Source of the DNA: an uncultured Alphaproteobacteria bacterium | Lineage (GTDB): Bacteria > Pseudomonadota > Alphaproteobacteria > UBA7985 > CAJQQZ01 | DNA length: 24,441 nucleotides | Direction: 5' to 3' | Assembly: GCA_905480445.1 (NCBI GenBank) | Contig: CAJQQJ010000301.1 | Location: 1 to 24,441, forward strand | Shown here: positions 1-6,286 of the stretch, piece after piece | How the letters are laid out: each line of letters starts with the position of its first letter | Numbering within the stretch: the first letter of the stretch is position 1 | The notes under the pieces: model-generated | Databases searched by the model: none | Told to the model about the DNA's origin: nothing | The model's input: the letters and a program-made list of their open reading frames with translations, nothing else | Program-made: the position numbers and the translations under genes

Positions 1-1001
1 GCATCCGCGAACATTTTGAGGACTTCTGGGGTACAGACCTGGATCCTAAAAAGGGCCTCACAGTTGTTGAGATCATCGACGCGATCCACGACGACCAAAT
101 CAAGGGCATGTACATCATGGGCGAAAACCCCGCCATGTCTGATCCTGATCAAAACCACGCTCGTGCAGCACTCGCAAAGCTGGAGCATCTCGTTGTTCAG
201 GACATCTTCCTGACCGAGACCGCCTTCCACGCTGATGTTGTCCTGCCAGCGACCGTTTATTATGAGAAGACTGGCTCCTTCACCAACACTAACCGCCAAG
301 TCCAGATCGCCCGCCAAGTCGTGGCACCTCCAGGACAAGCACGTGAAGACTGGTGGATCACAGTTGAACTTGCAAAGCGCGTCGGTCTTGATTGGAACTA
401 TGCAAACCCTGGTGAAGTGTTCAACGAAATGGCAATGGTTATGCCGTCGTTGAAAAACATCACTTGGGAGCGTCTCAACCGCGAGAACGCTGTCACTTAT
501 CCTTGCGACGGCCCAACTCTGCCAGGTAACGAGATCCTCTATGGCGCTGGCTTTCCAACAAAAGACGGTAGAGGCACGATGGTTCCTGCCAAAATCATTC
601 CACCAGACGAGCTGCCGGACATAGACTACCCGATGGTGCTGTCAACTGGTCGTATGTTGGAGCATTGGCACACTGGTTCTATGACACGCCGTGCGCGGGT
701 TCTGGATCACCTTGAGCCAGAAGCGATTGCAATGCTGCACCCTCGCCAAATGCGATCTATGGGTCTTGAGATCGGTGACTACATCAAGGTTTCAACCCGT
801 CGCGGCGAACTTGAGATCATGATCCGTCAAGACCGTGACGTTCCAGAAGGTATGGTCTTTATTCCGTTCTGTTACGCGGAAGCGGCGGCGAACCTGTTAA
901 CCAACCCGCAACTTGACCCATTTGGTAAAATTCCAGAGTTCAAGTTCTGTGCTGCAAAAGTCGAAAAGACTGCTGCACCAGTGATGGCTGCCGCTGAATA
1001 G
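1..1001 (+). CDS. fdhA: Formate dehydrogenase alpha subunit, 3' part (5' end outside window)
   Basis: This is the C-terminal 332 residues of a molybdopterin oxidoreductase, read in frame from base 3; the gene starts before the window. The segment ETAFHADVVLPA followed by EKTGSFTNTNRQVQ is the signature of the catalytic subunit of NAD-linked, cytoplasmic formate dehydrogenases (FdsA/FdhA type), which bind bis-MGD molybdenum or tungsten and oxidise formate to CO2. The last ~120 residues (from about LSTGRMLEHWHTGSMTRR) form the molybdopterin dinucleotide-binding C-terminal domain, ending in the typical LDP..KIPEFK.CAAKVEK. Seen: motifs and the stop at 999-1001. Known: such subunits are usually about 900-960 aa, so roughly two thirds is missing here. 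Inferred: it is the last gene of its operon, because a strong terminator follows 34 bases later and no fdsD/fdhD-like gene comes after it. The exact NAD(P) or other partner cannot be seen. Confidence 0.9.
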   Translation, partial: IREHFEDFWGTDLDPKKGLTVVEIIDAIHDDQIKGMYIMGENPAMSDPDQNHARAALAKLEHLVVQDIFLTETAFHADVVLPATVYYEKTGSFTNTNRQVQIARQVVAPPGQAREDWWITVELAKRVGLDWNYANPGEVFNEMAMVMPSLKNITWERLNRENAVTYPCDGPTLPGNEILYGAGFPTKDGRGTMVPAKIIPPDELPDIDYPMVLSTGRMLEHWHTGSMTRRARVLDHLEPEAIAMLHPRQMRSMGLEIGDYIKVSTRRGELEIMIRQDRDVPEGMVFIPFCYAEAAANLLTNPQLDPFGKIPEFKFCAAKVEKTAAPVMAAAE

Positions 1002-1034
1002 GCATCATCTCGGTAACATCTACTGAGTTCGACA

Positions 1035-1057
1035 GGGAGGCTTCGGCCTCCCTTTTT
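1035..1057 (+). terminator. Intrinsic terminator of the formate dehydrogenase operon
   Basis: A perfect 7-bp stem GGGAGGC/GCCTCCC (1035-1041 with 1046-1052) closed by the very stable TTCG tetraloop is followed directly by five T. It begins 33 bases after the fdhA stop codon. Confidence 0.88.
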
Positions 1058-1230
1058 CGTTCGAATCCGCAAAACAAGCTAAAATTCGTTTGATTTGTTA
1101 TCTAAACCTGCATTTTCCCAAATTTAGTAGCTATTTGCATGGCAGAAGGACAAGGAGTCCCAACCCTAGACAAGCTCAATCCCCCCCAAGACTCGCAGGT
1201 AAAATTGGAGTCACTGTTGAAACAGCGAAC
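1058..1230. other. Gap without a recognisable gene, upstream of the sigma-54-like promoter
   Basis: These 173 bases lie between the fdhA terminator and the -24/-12 promoter. A 60-codon ORF (1090-1272) runs through it, but its translation is low in similarity to anything I know, has no good ribosome binding site and enters the promoter, so I do not call it. If the downstream promoter is sigma-54 dependent, this is where an enhancer-binding protein would be expected to bind. I do not see a clear NtrC- or NifA-type site by eye. Confidence 0.5.
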
Positions 1231-1246
1231 TGGCACGGTTCCTGCT
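1231..1246 (+). promoter_or_regulatory. Sigma-54 (-24/-12) promoter
   Basis: TGGCACGGTTCCTGCT matches the RpoN consensus TGGCACG-N4-TTGCW at 11 of 12 fixed positions; only the first T of the -12 TTGC is C (base 1242). The GG (1232-1233) and GC (1244-1245) are spaced exactly as required for -24/-12, which predicts a start near 1257. An overlapping extended -10 (TGcTATATA, 1243-1251) without a -35 box is an alternative sigma-70-type reading. Downstream lies a structured, terminator-ended segment rather than an ORF. Confidence 0.6.
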
Positions 1247-1256
1247 ATATAGTAAG

Positions 1257-1407
1257 CAGATACAACAGATGATGGTTAACAATTGCAAGAGTTGTTAACA
1301 GAAGCGCAAACTTTCTTCATCTGTTCGTCACGAGCTTGCCTTAGTCGGGCAAACTTCCCAGCCAAACTTTATGGCCCAGAAGAGAAATCTTCTGGGTCCT
1401 TTTTTTT
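1257..1407 (+). ncRNA. Putative structured small RNA, about 150 nt
   Basis: The call rests on position and structure. A promoter (1231-1246) precedes it and a perfect intrinsic terminator ends it, and no plausible ORF lies between. The predicted transcript opens with a 9-bp perfect stem AACAGATGA/TCATCTGTT (1264-1272 with 1317-1325). This stem encloses a perfect 8-bp hairpin GTTAACAA/TTGTTAAC (1275-1282 with 1292-1299, 9-nt loop) and a weaker AGAA/TTCT hairpin (1300-1303 with 1313-1316), so a three-way junction is likely. A TTGCC/GGCAA hairpin (1336-1340 with 1348-1352) and the terminator follow. It does not resemble 6S RNA, SRP RNA, tmRNA or RNase P RNA as I know them. The start at 1257 is inferred from the sigma-54 spacing. 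It could instead be a long leader of the downstream carbonic anhydrase gene, but the terminator argues against read-through unless it is an attenuator. Confidence 0.55.
1375..1407 (+). terminator. Intrinsic terminator of the putative small RNA
   Basis: A perfect 9-bp stem CCCAGAAGA/TCTTCTGGG (1375-1383 with 1388-1396) is capped by a GAAA loop and followed by TCC and eight T. It is 375 bases past the last CDS and 340 bases past that gene's own terminator, so it must end a separate transcript. Confidence 0.88.
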
Positions 1408-1465
1408 GGAGCAAAGCCCCTCACCATGATAGGTTCAATCGAAGACTTTAATCAGGAGAGAATAA

Positions 1466-1987
1466 TTGCTTTATCAGCTTGGAAACGACAAACCGCAATT
1501 GCATGACGAAAGCTGGGTAGCGCCAACGGCAGTTGTTATCGGCAAAACCCGTTTGCTGAAAAACGCGTCGGTCTGGTGGAATGCTGTTATCCGTGGCGAT
1601 AATGAGTGGATTGAGGTCGGTGAAAACTCGAACGTCCAAGACAACGCTGTTCTGCATACTGACCCCGGCTTTCCTATGACAATTGGCAATGACGTAGTCG
1701 TCGGCCACCTCGCTATGCTTCATGGTTGTACGGTCGAAAACGGTGCCTTGATTGGCATGGGCGCGACGGTGCTCAATGGCGCCGTCATTGGAAAAGGGTC
1801 CATCATCGGTGCAAACGCCTTGATCGCAGAAGGCAAGGAAATCCCACCTTTCTCTTTGGTTGTCGGACAGCCTGGTCGGATCATAAGAACCCTAACCCAA
1901 GAACAATCCGCCCAAATGCTCAGAGGTGCAGCAGCCTACGTGAAAAACTGGCAACGATACGCCAAAGACCTGGTGCCGTTGGATTAG
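1466..1987 (+). CDS. Gamma-class carbonic anhydrase family protein
   Basis: A 173-aa left-handed beta-helix protein of the gamma-carbonic anhydrase/YrdA-PaaY family. Hexapeptide-repeat periodicity runs from about residue 20 to 140. The three zinc-ligand histidines of the family are present at H64 (AVLHTD), H81 (VVGH) and H86 (MLHG). The family forms trimers with metal at the subunit interface and hydrates CO2; some members show little activity, so activity is inferred. The start is TTG at 1466: the codon just before it is TAA, no ATG is available, and AGGAGAG sits 5 bases upstream. It follows the formate dehydrogenase end and the small RNA, so CO2 handling is a plausible but unproven link. 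The flavoprotein gene starts 7 bases after its stop, probably co-transcribed. Confidence 0.87.
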   Translation: MLYQLGNDKPQLHDESWVAPTAVVIGKTRLLKNASVWWNAVIRGDNEWIEVGENSNVQDNAVLHTDPGFPMTIGNDVVVGHLAMLHGCTVENGALIGMGATVLNGAVIGKGSIIGANALIAEGKEIPPFSLVVGQPGRIIRTLTQEQSAQMLRGAAAYVKNWQRYAKDLVPLD

Positions 1988-1994
1988 TGATCGA

Positions 1995-3524
1995 ATGAAC
2001 GAGACTTACGACGTTATTGTTGTTGGTTACGGCTTTGCAGGGGCTGTCGCCGCCATCGCCGCACATGACGCTGGTGCTAAAGTCCTCCTGATCGAGAAGA
2101 TGAAAACGCCAGGTGGAATTTCCATCTGTTCGGCAGGCGGCATTCGAATATCGAAAGATAAGGATCAATCCTTGCGCTATCTCGAACGCACCAACGGAGA
2201 TACTGCTCCAGTAAGCCTTCTGGATACTCTTGCAACAGGCATGACGGAAATCTCTTCGTTTGTCGAAAAACTAGCAGCCAAAACACAAGCGACCACGAAA
2301 ACAACGACCGCTAACGCCAACTATCCATTTCCGGGCTATGACTCCTTTGGCTTTATCTCAATTGCTTCCATAGAGAACTACGACCAGGACGAAGCCTATC
2401 CGAATGTTCGTGGCATGCGCGGCGGCGCTCGGCTCTTTCAAGTCTTAGAAAGAAACCTTGCGGATCGAGGAATAGAAGTTCTTCTTTCCTCTCCCGTAAA
2501 GAAACTCTTGAGAGAAGGAGAACGCATTGTTGGCATCGAGGCACAGATAAGTGGCAAGATGACAGCTTTATCAGCACAAAAAGCCGTCATTTTAGCTTGC
2601 GGTGGTTTTGAGGCCTCAGCAGAAATGCAAAAATCTTACTGGCAAGAACAAGACGTCCAACCGGTCGCCTTCCTTGGTAATGAAGGCGACGGCATTCGTA
2701 TGGCCCAAGCGGTTGGCGCGGACCTTTGGCATATGTGGCACTATCACGGAACCTATGGCGTCAAGCACCCAGATCCCAAATACCCCTTTGCCATTCGCCT
2801 AGCGCGGTTGCCTGACTGGCTTTCTGGACATGGTTTCCCAGAAAACAATGCTTTTGCGACGGGTAGTAAATCAGACCAGCCGAGAATGCCGTGGATTGTT
2901 CTTGATAAGAATGGGAGGCGCTTCATGAATGAATATCCCCCATACCTCCAGGACACAGGCCATCGAGCCATGGCTCACTATAATCCTGACACCCAAAACT
3001 ACCCTCGCATTCCGGCGTGGTTGGTCCTTGATGATGAGGGGAGACAACTCTTTCCACTCGGCATGCCGTCCTACCATCAAGAGGGCGTCAGTTTTGAGTG
3101 GAGCGAAGATAACAAAGTTGAAATAGAGGCCGGTATCCTGCACCAGGCTTCCAGCCTTGAAGAACTAAGCCAGAAAACTGGCATTGCCCTGGCAGTTCTC
3201 AAACAGAGTATAGAAGATTGGAACGAGTGCTGTAAAAATGGTCTGGATGAAGAATTCGGCCGGCCATCTGAAACGATGATGGCAATCAAAAAACCTCCCT
3301 TTGTCTTCGCAGAGTTGTGGCCCATTGTTTCCAATACGCAAGGTGGCCCAGTCCACGATGACAAAAACCAGGTACTGAACCCGTTCGGCGAAGCCATTCC
3401 AGGGCTTTACGCAGCCGGAGAATTAGGCAGCCTTTTTGGTCACCTCTATCTTTCAGGCGGAAACATCGCGGAATGTTTCATCGGAGGAAAGATAGCCGGA
3501 GAAAACGCCGCTGCCGAGAGCTAA
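1995..3524 (+). CDS. FAD-dependent oxidoreductase, FAD_binding_2 (fumarate/urocanate reductase-like) family
   Basis: A 509-aa flavoprotein. The Rossmann nucleotide-binding loop is GYGFAG (residues 11-16), with the ribose-binding acidic residue in LLIEK (E34). The middle contains the family segment WIVLDKNGRRFMNE, and the C-terminus has NTQGGP, PGLYAAGE and the FAD-pyrophosphate-binding LSGGNI. This architecture is shared by fumarate reductase and flavocytochrome c flavoproteins, urocanate reductase, tricarballylate dehydrogenase and 3-ketosteroid dehydrogenases. It lacks the extra FMN or heme domains of the secreted reductases and has no signal peptide, so it is expected in the cytoplasm. The reaction is probably reduction or desaturation of a C-C bond next to a carboxylate. 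The substrate is unknown; the adjacent lyase homologue makes an acrylate-type (unsaturated) acid a reasonable guess. It starts 7 bases after the carbonic anhydrase and its stop overlaps the stop of the convergent kinase gene. Confidence 0.8.
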   Translation: MNETYDVIVVGYGFAGAVAAIAAHDAGAKVLLIEKMKTPGGISICSAGGIRISKDKDQSLRYLERTNGDTAPVSLLDTLATGMTEISSFVEKLAAKTQATTKTTTANANYPFPGYDSFGFISIASIENYDQDEAYPNVRGMRGGARLFQVLERNLADRGIEVLLSSPVKKLLREGERIVGIEAQISGKMTALSAQKAVILACGGFEASAEMQKSYWQEQDVQPVAFLGNEGDGIRMAQAVGADLWHMWHYHGTYGVKHPDPKYPFAIRLARLPDWLSGHGFPENNAFATGSKSDQPRMPWIVLDKNGRRFMNEYPPYLQDTGHRAMAHYNPDTQNYPRIPAWLVLDDEGRQLFPLGMPSYHQEGVSFEWSEDNKVEIEAGILHQASSLEELSQKTGIALAVLKQSIEDWNECCKNGLDEEFGRPSETMMAIKKPPFVFAELWPIVSNTQGGPVHDDKNQVLNPFGEAIPGLYAAGELGSLFGHLYLSGGNIAECFIGGKIAGENAAAES

Positions 3525-4507
3525 AATACTAAAGCCTTCAGCCGCCTTGCTTCTGCGATAGCATTTTCGGGGCTCTGTTGCGGCACTTCTGAGTAGTCAG
3601 GTTCCAGCCCTTGCTGTTTTAATCGCCACTCCTGCATAAGGGCTATCGCTGACCAGCGTACTTGAGAAGCATAGCGCCAAAAGCCCACGCGCTCTTCATT
3701 AATTTGAATACTCGAAAGCTCTTGATAAGACTCGATGAAAACACTGAGGTTTTCCTCTATAGCTTCTGGCTTGGCATAACGCCAACAAGGAGCAAAGAGC
3801 CATCCAATATCCTGTTCTCTTTCGCCAAGTCCTGCAAACTCCCAATCCAGAAGAAAAATCTGGCCCGATTTAGATCTCAACAAATTGCCCATACGGAAAT
3901 CATTGTGACATAATACTGACGCAGCTTTGGCTCTCGCTAGATCATCGACTATGAACTCTAGCTCCTTAGCAATAGTTTCTGACATTGGATGCGCTTGCTC
4001 TTCAACCCATTCAGCGAATGAGCTCAATACATAAGAGAGAGAACAGGGTGCTAGCGCTTCCTGCATCTCTACTGGCAAACTAGTGTCATGAAGCTCAGCC
4101 ATGATTTGTGCTGTTTGATACCAAAAAGCCCTGTTTTCTAACTCGTCATAGAATTGCTTTGGGTGGCTATCACCATTTATTGCTTCAAGGATGAAACCTT
4201 CCCCATAGTGCTGCTCAATAGATGCAACTAATGCAGGGCACCAGGCTCGTTCCTGCTTGCTCAATCCTGCTATCAGTTGGGCCTCTAGTTTGAGAAGGTT
4301 TTGACAGTCGACGGGTAAAGCCAGCGCGTTTCTTTCTCGCCAAACACCAGGGTCGCCATTTGAACAACTGAAAAGAAAATGGTCGTTGATCGCTCCATTT
4401 GAAAATTGGCCAAGTATTTCGAGCTGCTTGCTTTCAACTCCAAGATAAGTCGAGATAGATTCAGCAACCTTTTCTCGCCTAAAACTCTCAACTTTTCGAA
4501 GCTTCAT
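3521..4507 (-). CDS. APH-family (aminoglycoside phosphotransferase/choline kinase-fold) kinase
   Basis: A 328-aa protein with the catalytic loop LCHNDFRMGNLL (Brenner motif H201-x-D203-xxxx-N208) and the Mg-binding FLLDWEFAG (D221), the two hallmarks of APH/choline-kinase-like small-molecule kinases. The N-terminal ATP lobe (about residues 30-110) is divergent: the glycine-rich element is FSNGAIND and the usual lysine of the lobe is not obvious. Members phosphorylate hydroxyl groups of small molecules such as choline, ethanolamine, homoserine or sugars, and many have no known substrate. Its place between a flavoprotein and a lyase homologue suggests a metabolic role rather than drug resistance. 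The ATG at 4507 has no clear Shine-Dalgarno sequence. It converges on the flavoprotein gene with a 4-base overlap of the two stops (CTAA). Confidence 0.78.
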   Translation of the reverse strand: MKLRKVESFRREKVAESISTYLGVESKQLEILGQFSNGAINDHFLFSCSNGDPGVWRERNALALPVDCQNLLKLEAQLIAGLSKQERAWCPALVASIEQHYGEGFILEAINGDSHPKQFYDELENRAFWYQTAQIMAELHDTSLPVEMQEALAPCSLSYVLSSFAEWVEEQAHPMSETIAKELEFIVDDLARAKAASVLCHNDFRMGNLLRSKSGQIFLLDWEFAGLGEREQDIGWLFAPCWRYAKPEAIEENLSVFIESYQELSSIQINEERVGFWRYASQVRWSAIALMQEWRLKQQGLEPDYSEVPQQSPENAIAEARRLKALVF

Positions 4508-4520
4508 ATGGCAACGCCAA

Positions 4521-4550
4521 TGTATAAAAAGAGTATTTTTGCCTTGTGAA
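4521..4550 (-). promoter_or_regulatory. Promoter of the APH-family kinase gene
   Basis: On the minus strand, TTCACA (4550-4545) and TATACA (4526-4521) are separated by 18 bases. Transcription would start near 4513, only about 6 bases before the ATG at 4507, which fits the lack of a Shine-Dalgarno sequence and suggests a very short leader. Confidence 0.45.
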
Positions 4551-4727
4551 TCCTAGGTCTGTTGTCTTTTGAACACAGTCATCTAAGACTTTGCAGGCAA
4601 TAGCGATCTTTGCTGGCCTTTGCTAGATCAAAATGGCAATTTGCCGCCAACAAGTTACCTACAACGCAGACACAAACCGTTGTCGCGTTACCAGGTTTCG
4701 GGGGAGAGCCTCTTTAAAAAGGGGCAA

Positions 4728-4781
4728 GAAACGAAAAGCGCTGTCTGTCCGGGGGGACGTTGACAGCGCTTTTTTCGTTTC
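4728..4781 (-). terminator. Long terminator hairpin, possibly bidirectional
   Basis: The arms GAAACGAAAAGCGCTGTC (4728-4745) and GACAGCGC...CGTTTC (4762-4781) pair through an 8-bp G/C-rich core plus an A/T extension with a 2-base bulge; a nested GTCC/GGAC hairpin fills the loop. It starts 11 bases beyond the stop of the ammonia-lyase homologue on the minus strand. The T run is longer on the plus strand (T6) than on the minus strand (T4), so it may act both ways. The rest of the 285-base gap 4508-4792 holds no gene I would call. Confidence 0.75.
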
Positions 4782-4792
4782 TAACTTGTTTG

Positions 4793-6241
4793 TTACCTAT
4801 AAACTTCGTTTGTGAAAGCCTCTGCCAACTTTTCAATCATGGGCCCGGTCGCTTGCATCATGTCGAGCGGCTTTGCCAAAGACCGAATGCGATCCAGCCT
4901 TTCTTCCAAGGCAGGTGATGTTTTGCGACCTGTTACGTAAAAGGCCTGGCTAGCTATGAATGCCAACACTGCAAGACTGGCATCTAAGCATTTCCCCGAC
5001 CTTTCAATCTTACGCCAGGCCGGTAGAGCAACACTTGCAACATCATTTTGACCGAAGCCGCCGGATTCAGACCCTGGCAACAAGTTGGGTGCAGCCAAAA
5101 ACTTTGCCTCTTCAACGAAATCAACTGCTGCCATCGGGCTAGCGCCCAGATAGAGATCGTCGTCAGGATGAAGTTTCAACTGATCAGGCAAACCAGAATA
5201 GTTGCCATCCAGCATCTTAGTTGTTTGCCGTTCCGCCAAGAGACCCAGATCCGCATAAGAGGCTGCTAACTGCCCTAAAACAGGTCCAACGTCTGCGTTA
5301 TGGTAACCGCCAGTCGAAAGCGCCCTTCCGTTGGGATAACGTTCACCGCTGGGATCTTGGTCAGGCCTCAAGAACACCGGATTGTCTGTAATAGCCTTTA
5401 AGGCTCGCTCTGCCGCTTCATGGCATTGCCGAGCAGCAGCCAATCCAGCGCCCAATACGCGCGGCAGAATTCGAAAACTGACAGGCGCTTGATAGGATCT
5501 ACGATCTTGTGAACCTCCAACGAGCAGTTCTAGTATCCGCTTCAATGCTTGCTCTTCGTCTTCGCTGCCCCACAGCCCTACTAAAGCTGGATCGTAGGCT
5601 TCTAACGGTGCTTGGAAAGCTTCGGCAGCTAGAGCAAATATCTCAAGTGCGAGATCCAATCGCTTTTTTGAGCTAAGAGCTACATCCGCTAGGACAGCCG
5701 AAGCACCTGGTGAGCCATTTATCAGCGCTAAACACTCTTTCTCTTCAAACTCCATCTGATTGGCCAAAGGAAGAAACAGCGGTGCTAAGATTAGTATTTC
5801 ACCGGCTCCGCCTTGTCCCTGGATAGAAAGTTCTGGCAAGGTTTGAATGCCATTCAGCATTCGTGCAACATTATTGGCTAGCTCTGGTCTTACCGCCGCA
5901 TGTCCTTCCACGAAATTGGCCAACCTTGCGTAGACAGTACCTCTTACTAAGCGATTTGGCGCTTTTTCTCCAAACGCAGACGTTGGCCCCACTGGAGGTC
6001 GCTTGGCATGAGCTAGTCTTTGTTCTTTTGTGAATCTGAGTTTAGCGTTTTGACCATAACCAGACGTCACTCCGTAAATCACCAGATTGGGGTCACTATC
6101 GATCAGCTCGATAAATGCAGACCGGGACTTTTGTACCATTTCTAAGGCAGCTTCAGAGAACCGTACGGAAGCACCTTCCCAGGCAACTTGGCGGTAGGAT
6201 TCAACCGAAAAGTCATTGCGATCTTCTAAGACAATCGTCAC
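4793..6241 (-). CDS. Aromatic amino acid ammonia-lyase (HAL/PAL/TAL) homologue lacking the MIO tripeptide
   Basis: A 482-aa protein clearly of the histidine/phenylalanine ammonia-lyase family. Family signatures, in order: YGVTSGYG (56-63, catalytic Tyr56), AVRPEL (116-121), LALINGS (171-177, Asn175), QAPVSFR (251-257, matching QDPLSFR), TDNPV (285-289) and SERR-like AERQTTK (336-342). At the place where the family has GSVGASGDLAPL, which cyclises Ala-Ser-Gly into MIO, this protein reads GQGGAGEI (142-149): no serine, so no MIO. The stretch from there to LALINGS is also shortened to about 24 residues. Known: MIO makes ammonia elimination possible; as I recall, ergothionase is a related MIO-free lyase that expels trimethylamine. 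Inferred: this enzyme eliminates a better leaving group than ammonia, or has another role. The start is GTG at 6241 with AAGGA 9 bases upstream and an in-frame TAA just before. It is divergent from the cyclodeaminase-like gene. Confidence 0.82.
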   Translation of the reverse strand: MTIVLEDRNDFSVESYRQVAWEGASVRFSEAALEMVQKSRSAFIELIDSDPNLVIYGVTSGYGQNAKLRFTKEQRLAHAKRPPVGPTSAFGEKAPNRLVRGTVYARLANFVEGHAAVRPELANNVARMLNGIQTLPELSIQGQGGAGEILILAPLFLPLANQMEFEEKECLALINGSPGASAVLADVALSSKKRLDLALEIFALAAEAFQAPLEAYDPALVGLWGSEDEEQALKRILELLVGGSQDRRSYQAPVSFRILPRVLGAGLAAARQCHEAAERALKAITDNPVFLRPDQDPSGERYPNGRALSTGGYHNADVGPVLGQLAASYADLGLLAERQTTKMLDGNYSGLPDQLKLHPDDDLYLGASPMAAVDFVEEAKFLAAPNLLPGSESGGFGQNDVASVALPAWRKIERSGKCLDASLAVLAFIASQAFYVTGRKTSPALEERLDRIRSLAKPLDMMQATGPMIEKLAEAFTNEVYR

Positions 6242-6257
6242 TATAAATAATCCTTAT

Positions 6258-6268
6258 GAATTCAATTC
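6258..6268. promoter_or_regulatory. Palindrome in the divergent promoter gap, candidate operator
   Basis: GAATTCAATTC is a perfect 5-1-5 inverted repeat centred at 6263, nearly the exact middle (6264) of the 45-base gap between the divergent lyase and cyclodeaminase-like genes. A regulator bound here could control both. It is short and A/T-rich, so chance cannot be excluded. Confidence 0.3.
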
Positions 6269-6286
6269 TGAAAGCCGATCTGAACA

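Noticed and set aside
1090..1272. 60-codon plus-strand ORF between the fdhA terminator and the small RNA
   Set aside because: No good start signal or recognisable product; it crosses the -24/-12 promoter.
1257..1407. Identification of the small RNA as 6S RNA, SRP RNA, tmRNA or RNase P RNA
   Set aside because: It lacks the long single hairpin of 6S, the SRP tetraloop domain, the tRNA-like ends of tmRNA and the conserved RNase P core.
1426..1506. Short ATG ORF overlapping the start of the carbonic anhydrase gene, as an alternative start or leader peptide
   Set aside because: It is in a different frame from the anhydrase and stops after about 26 codons; the TTG at 1466 with AGGAGAG explains the gene.
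3521..4507. Aminoglycoside resistance gene
   Set aside because: Only the general APH catalytic motifs are present; the metabolic neighbours and divergent N-lobe do not support drug resistance.
4633..4815. 60-codon plus-strand ORF in the gap between the kinase and lyase genes
   Set aside because: It runs through the long terminator hairpin and into the lyase gene, has no ribosome binding site, and its translation is a basic, unrecognisable sequence.
5698..5709. Ala180-Ser181-Ala182 (SPGASAVLAD) as an MIO-forming site in the lyase homologue
   Set aside because: It lies after LALINGS, whereas the MIO tripeptide lies before that motif in the family; it aligns with the helix following the LINGT segment.
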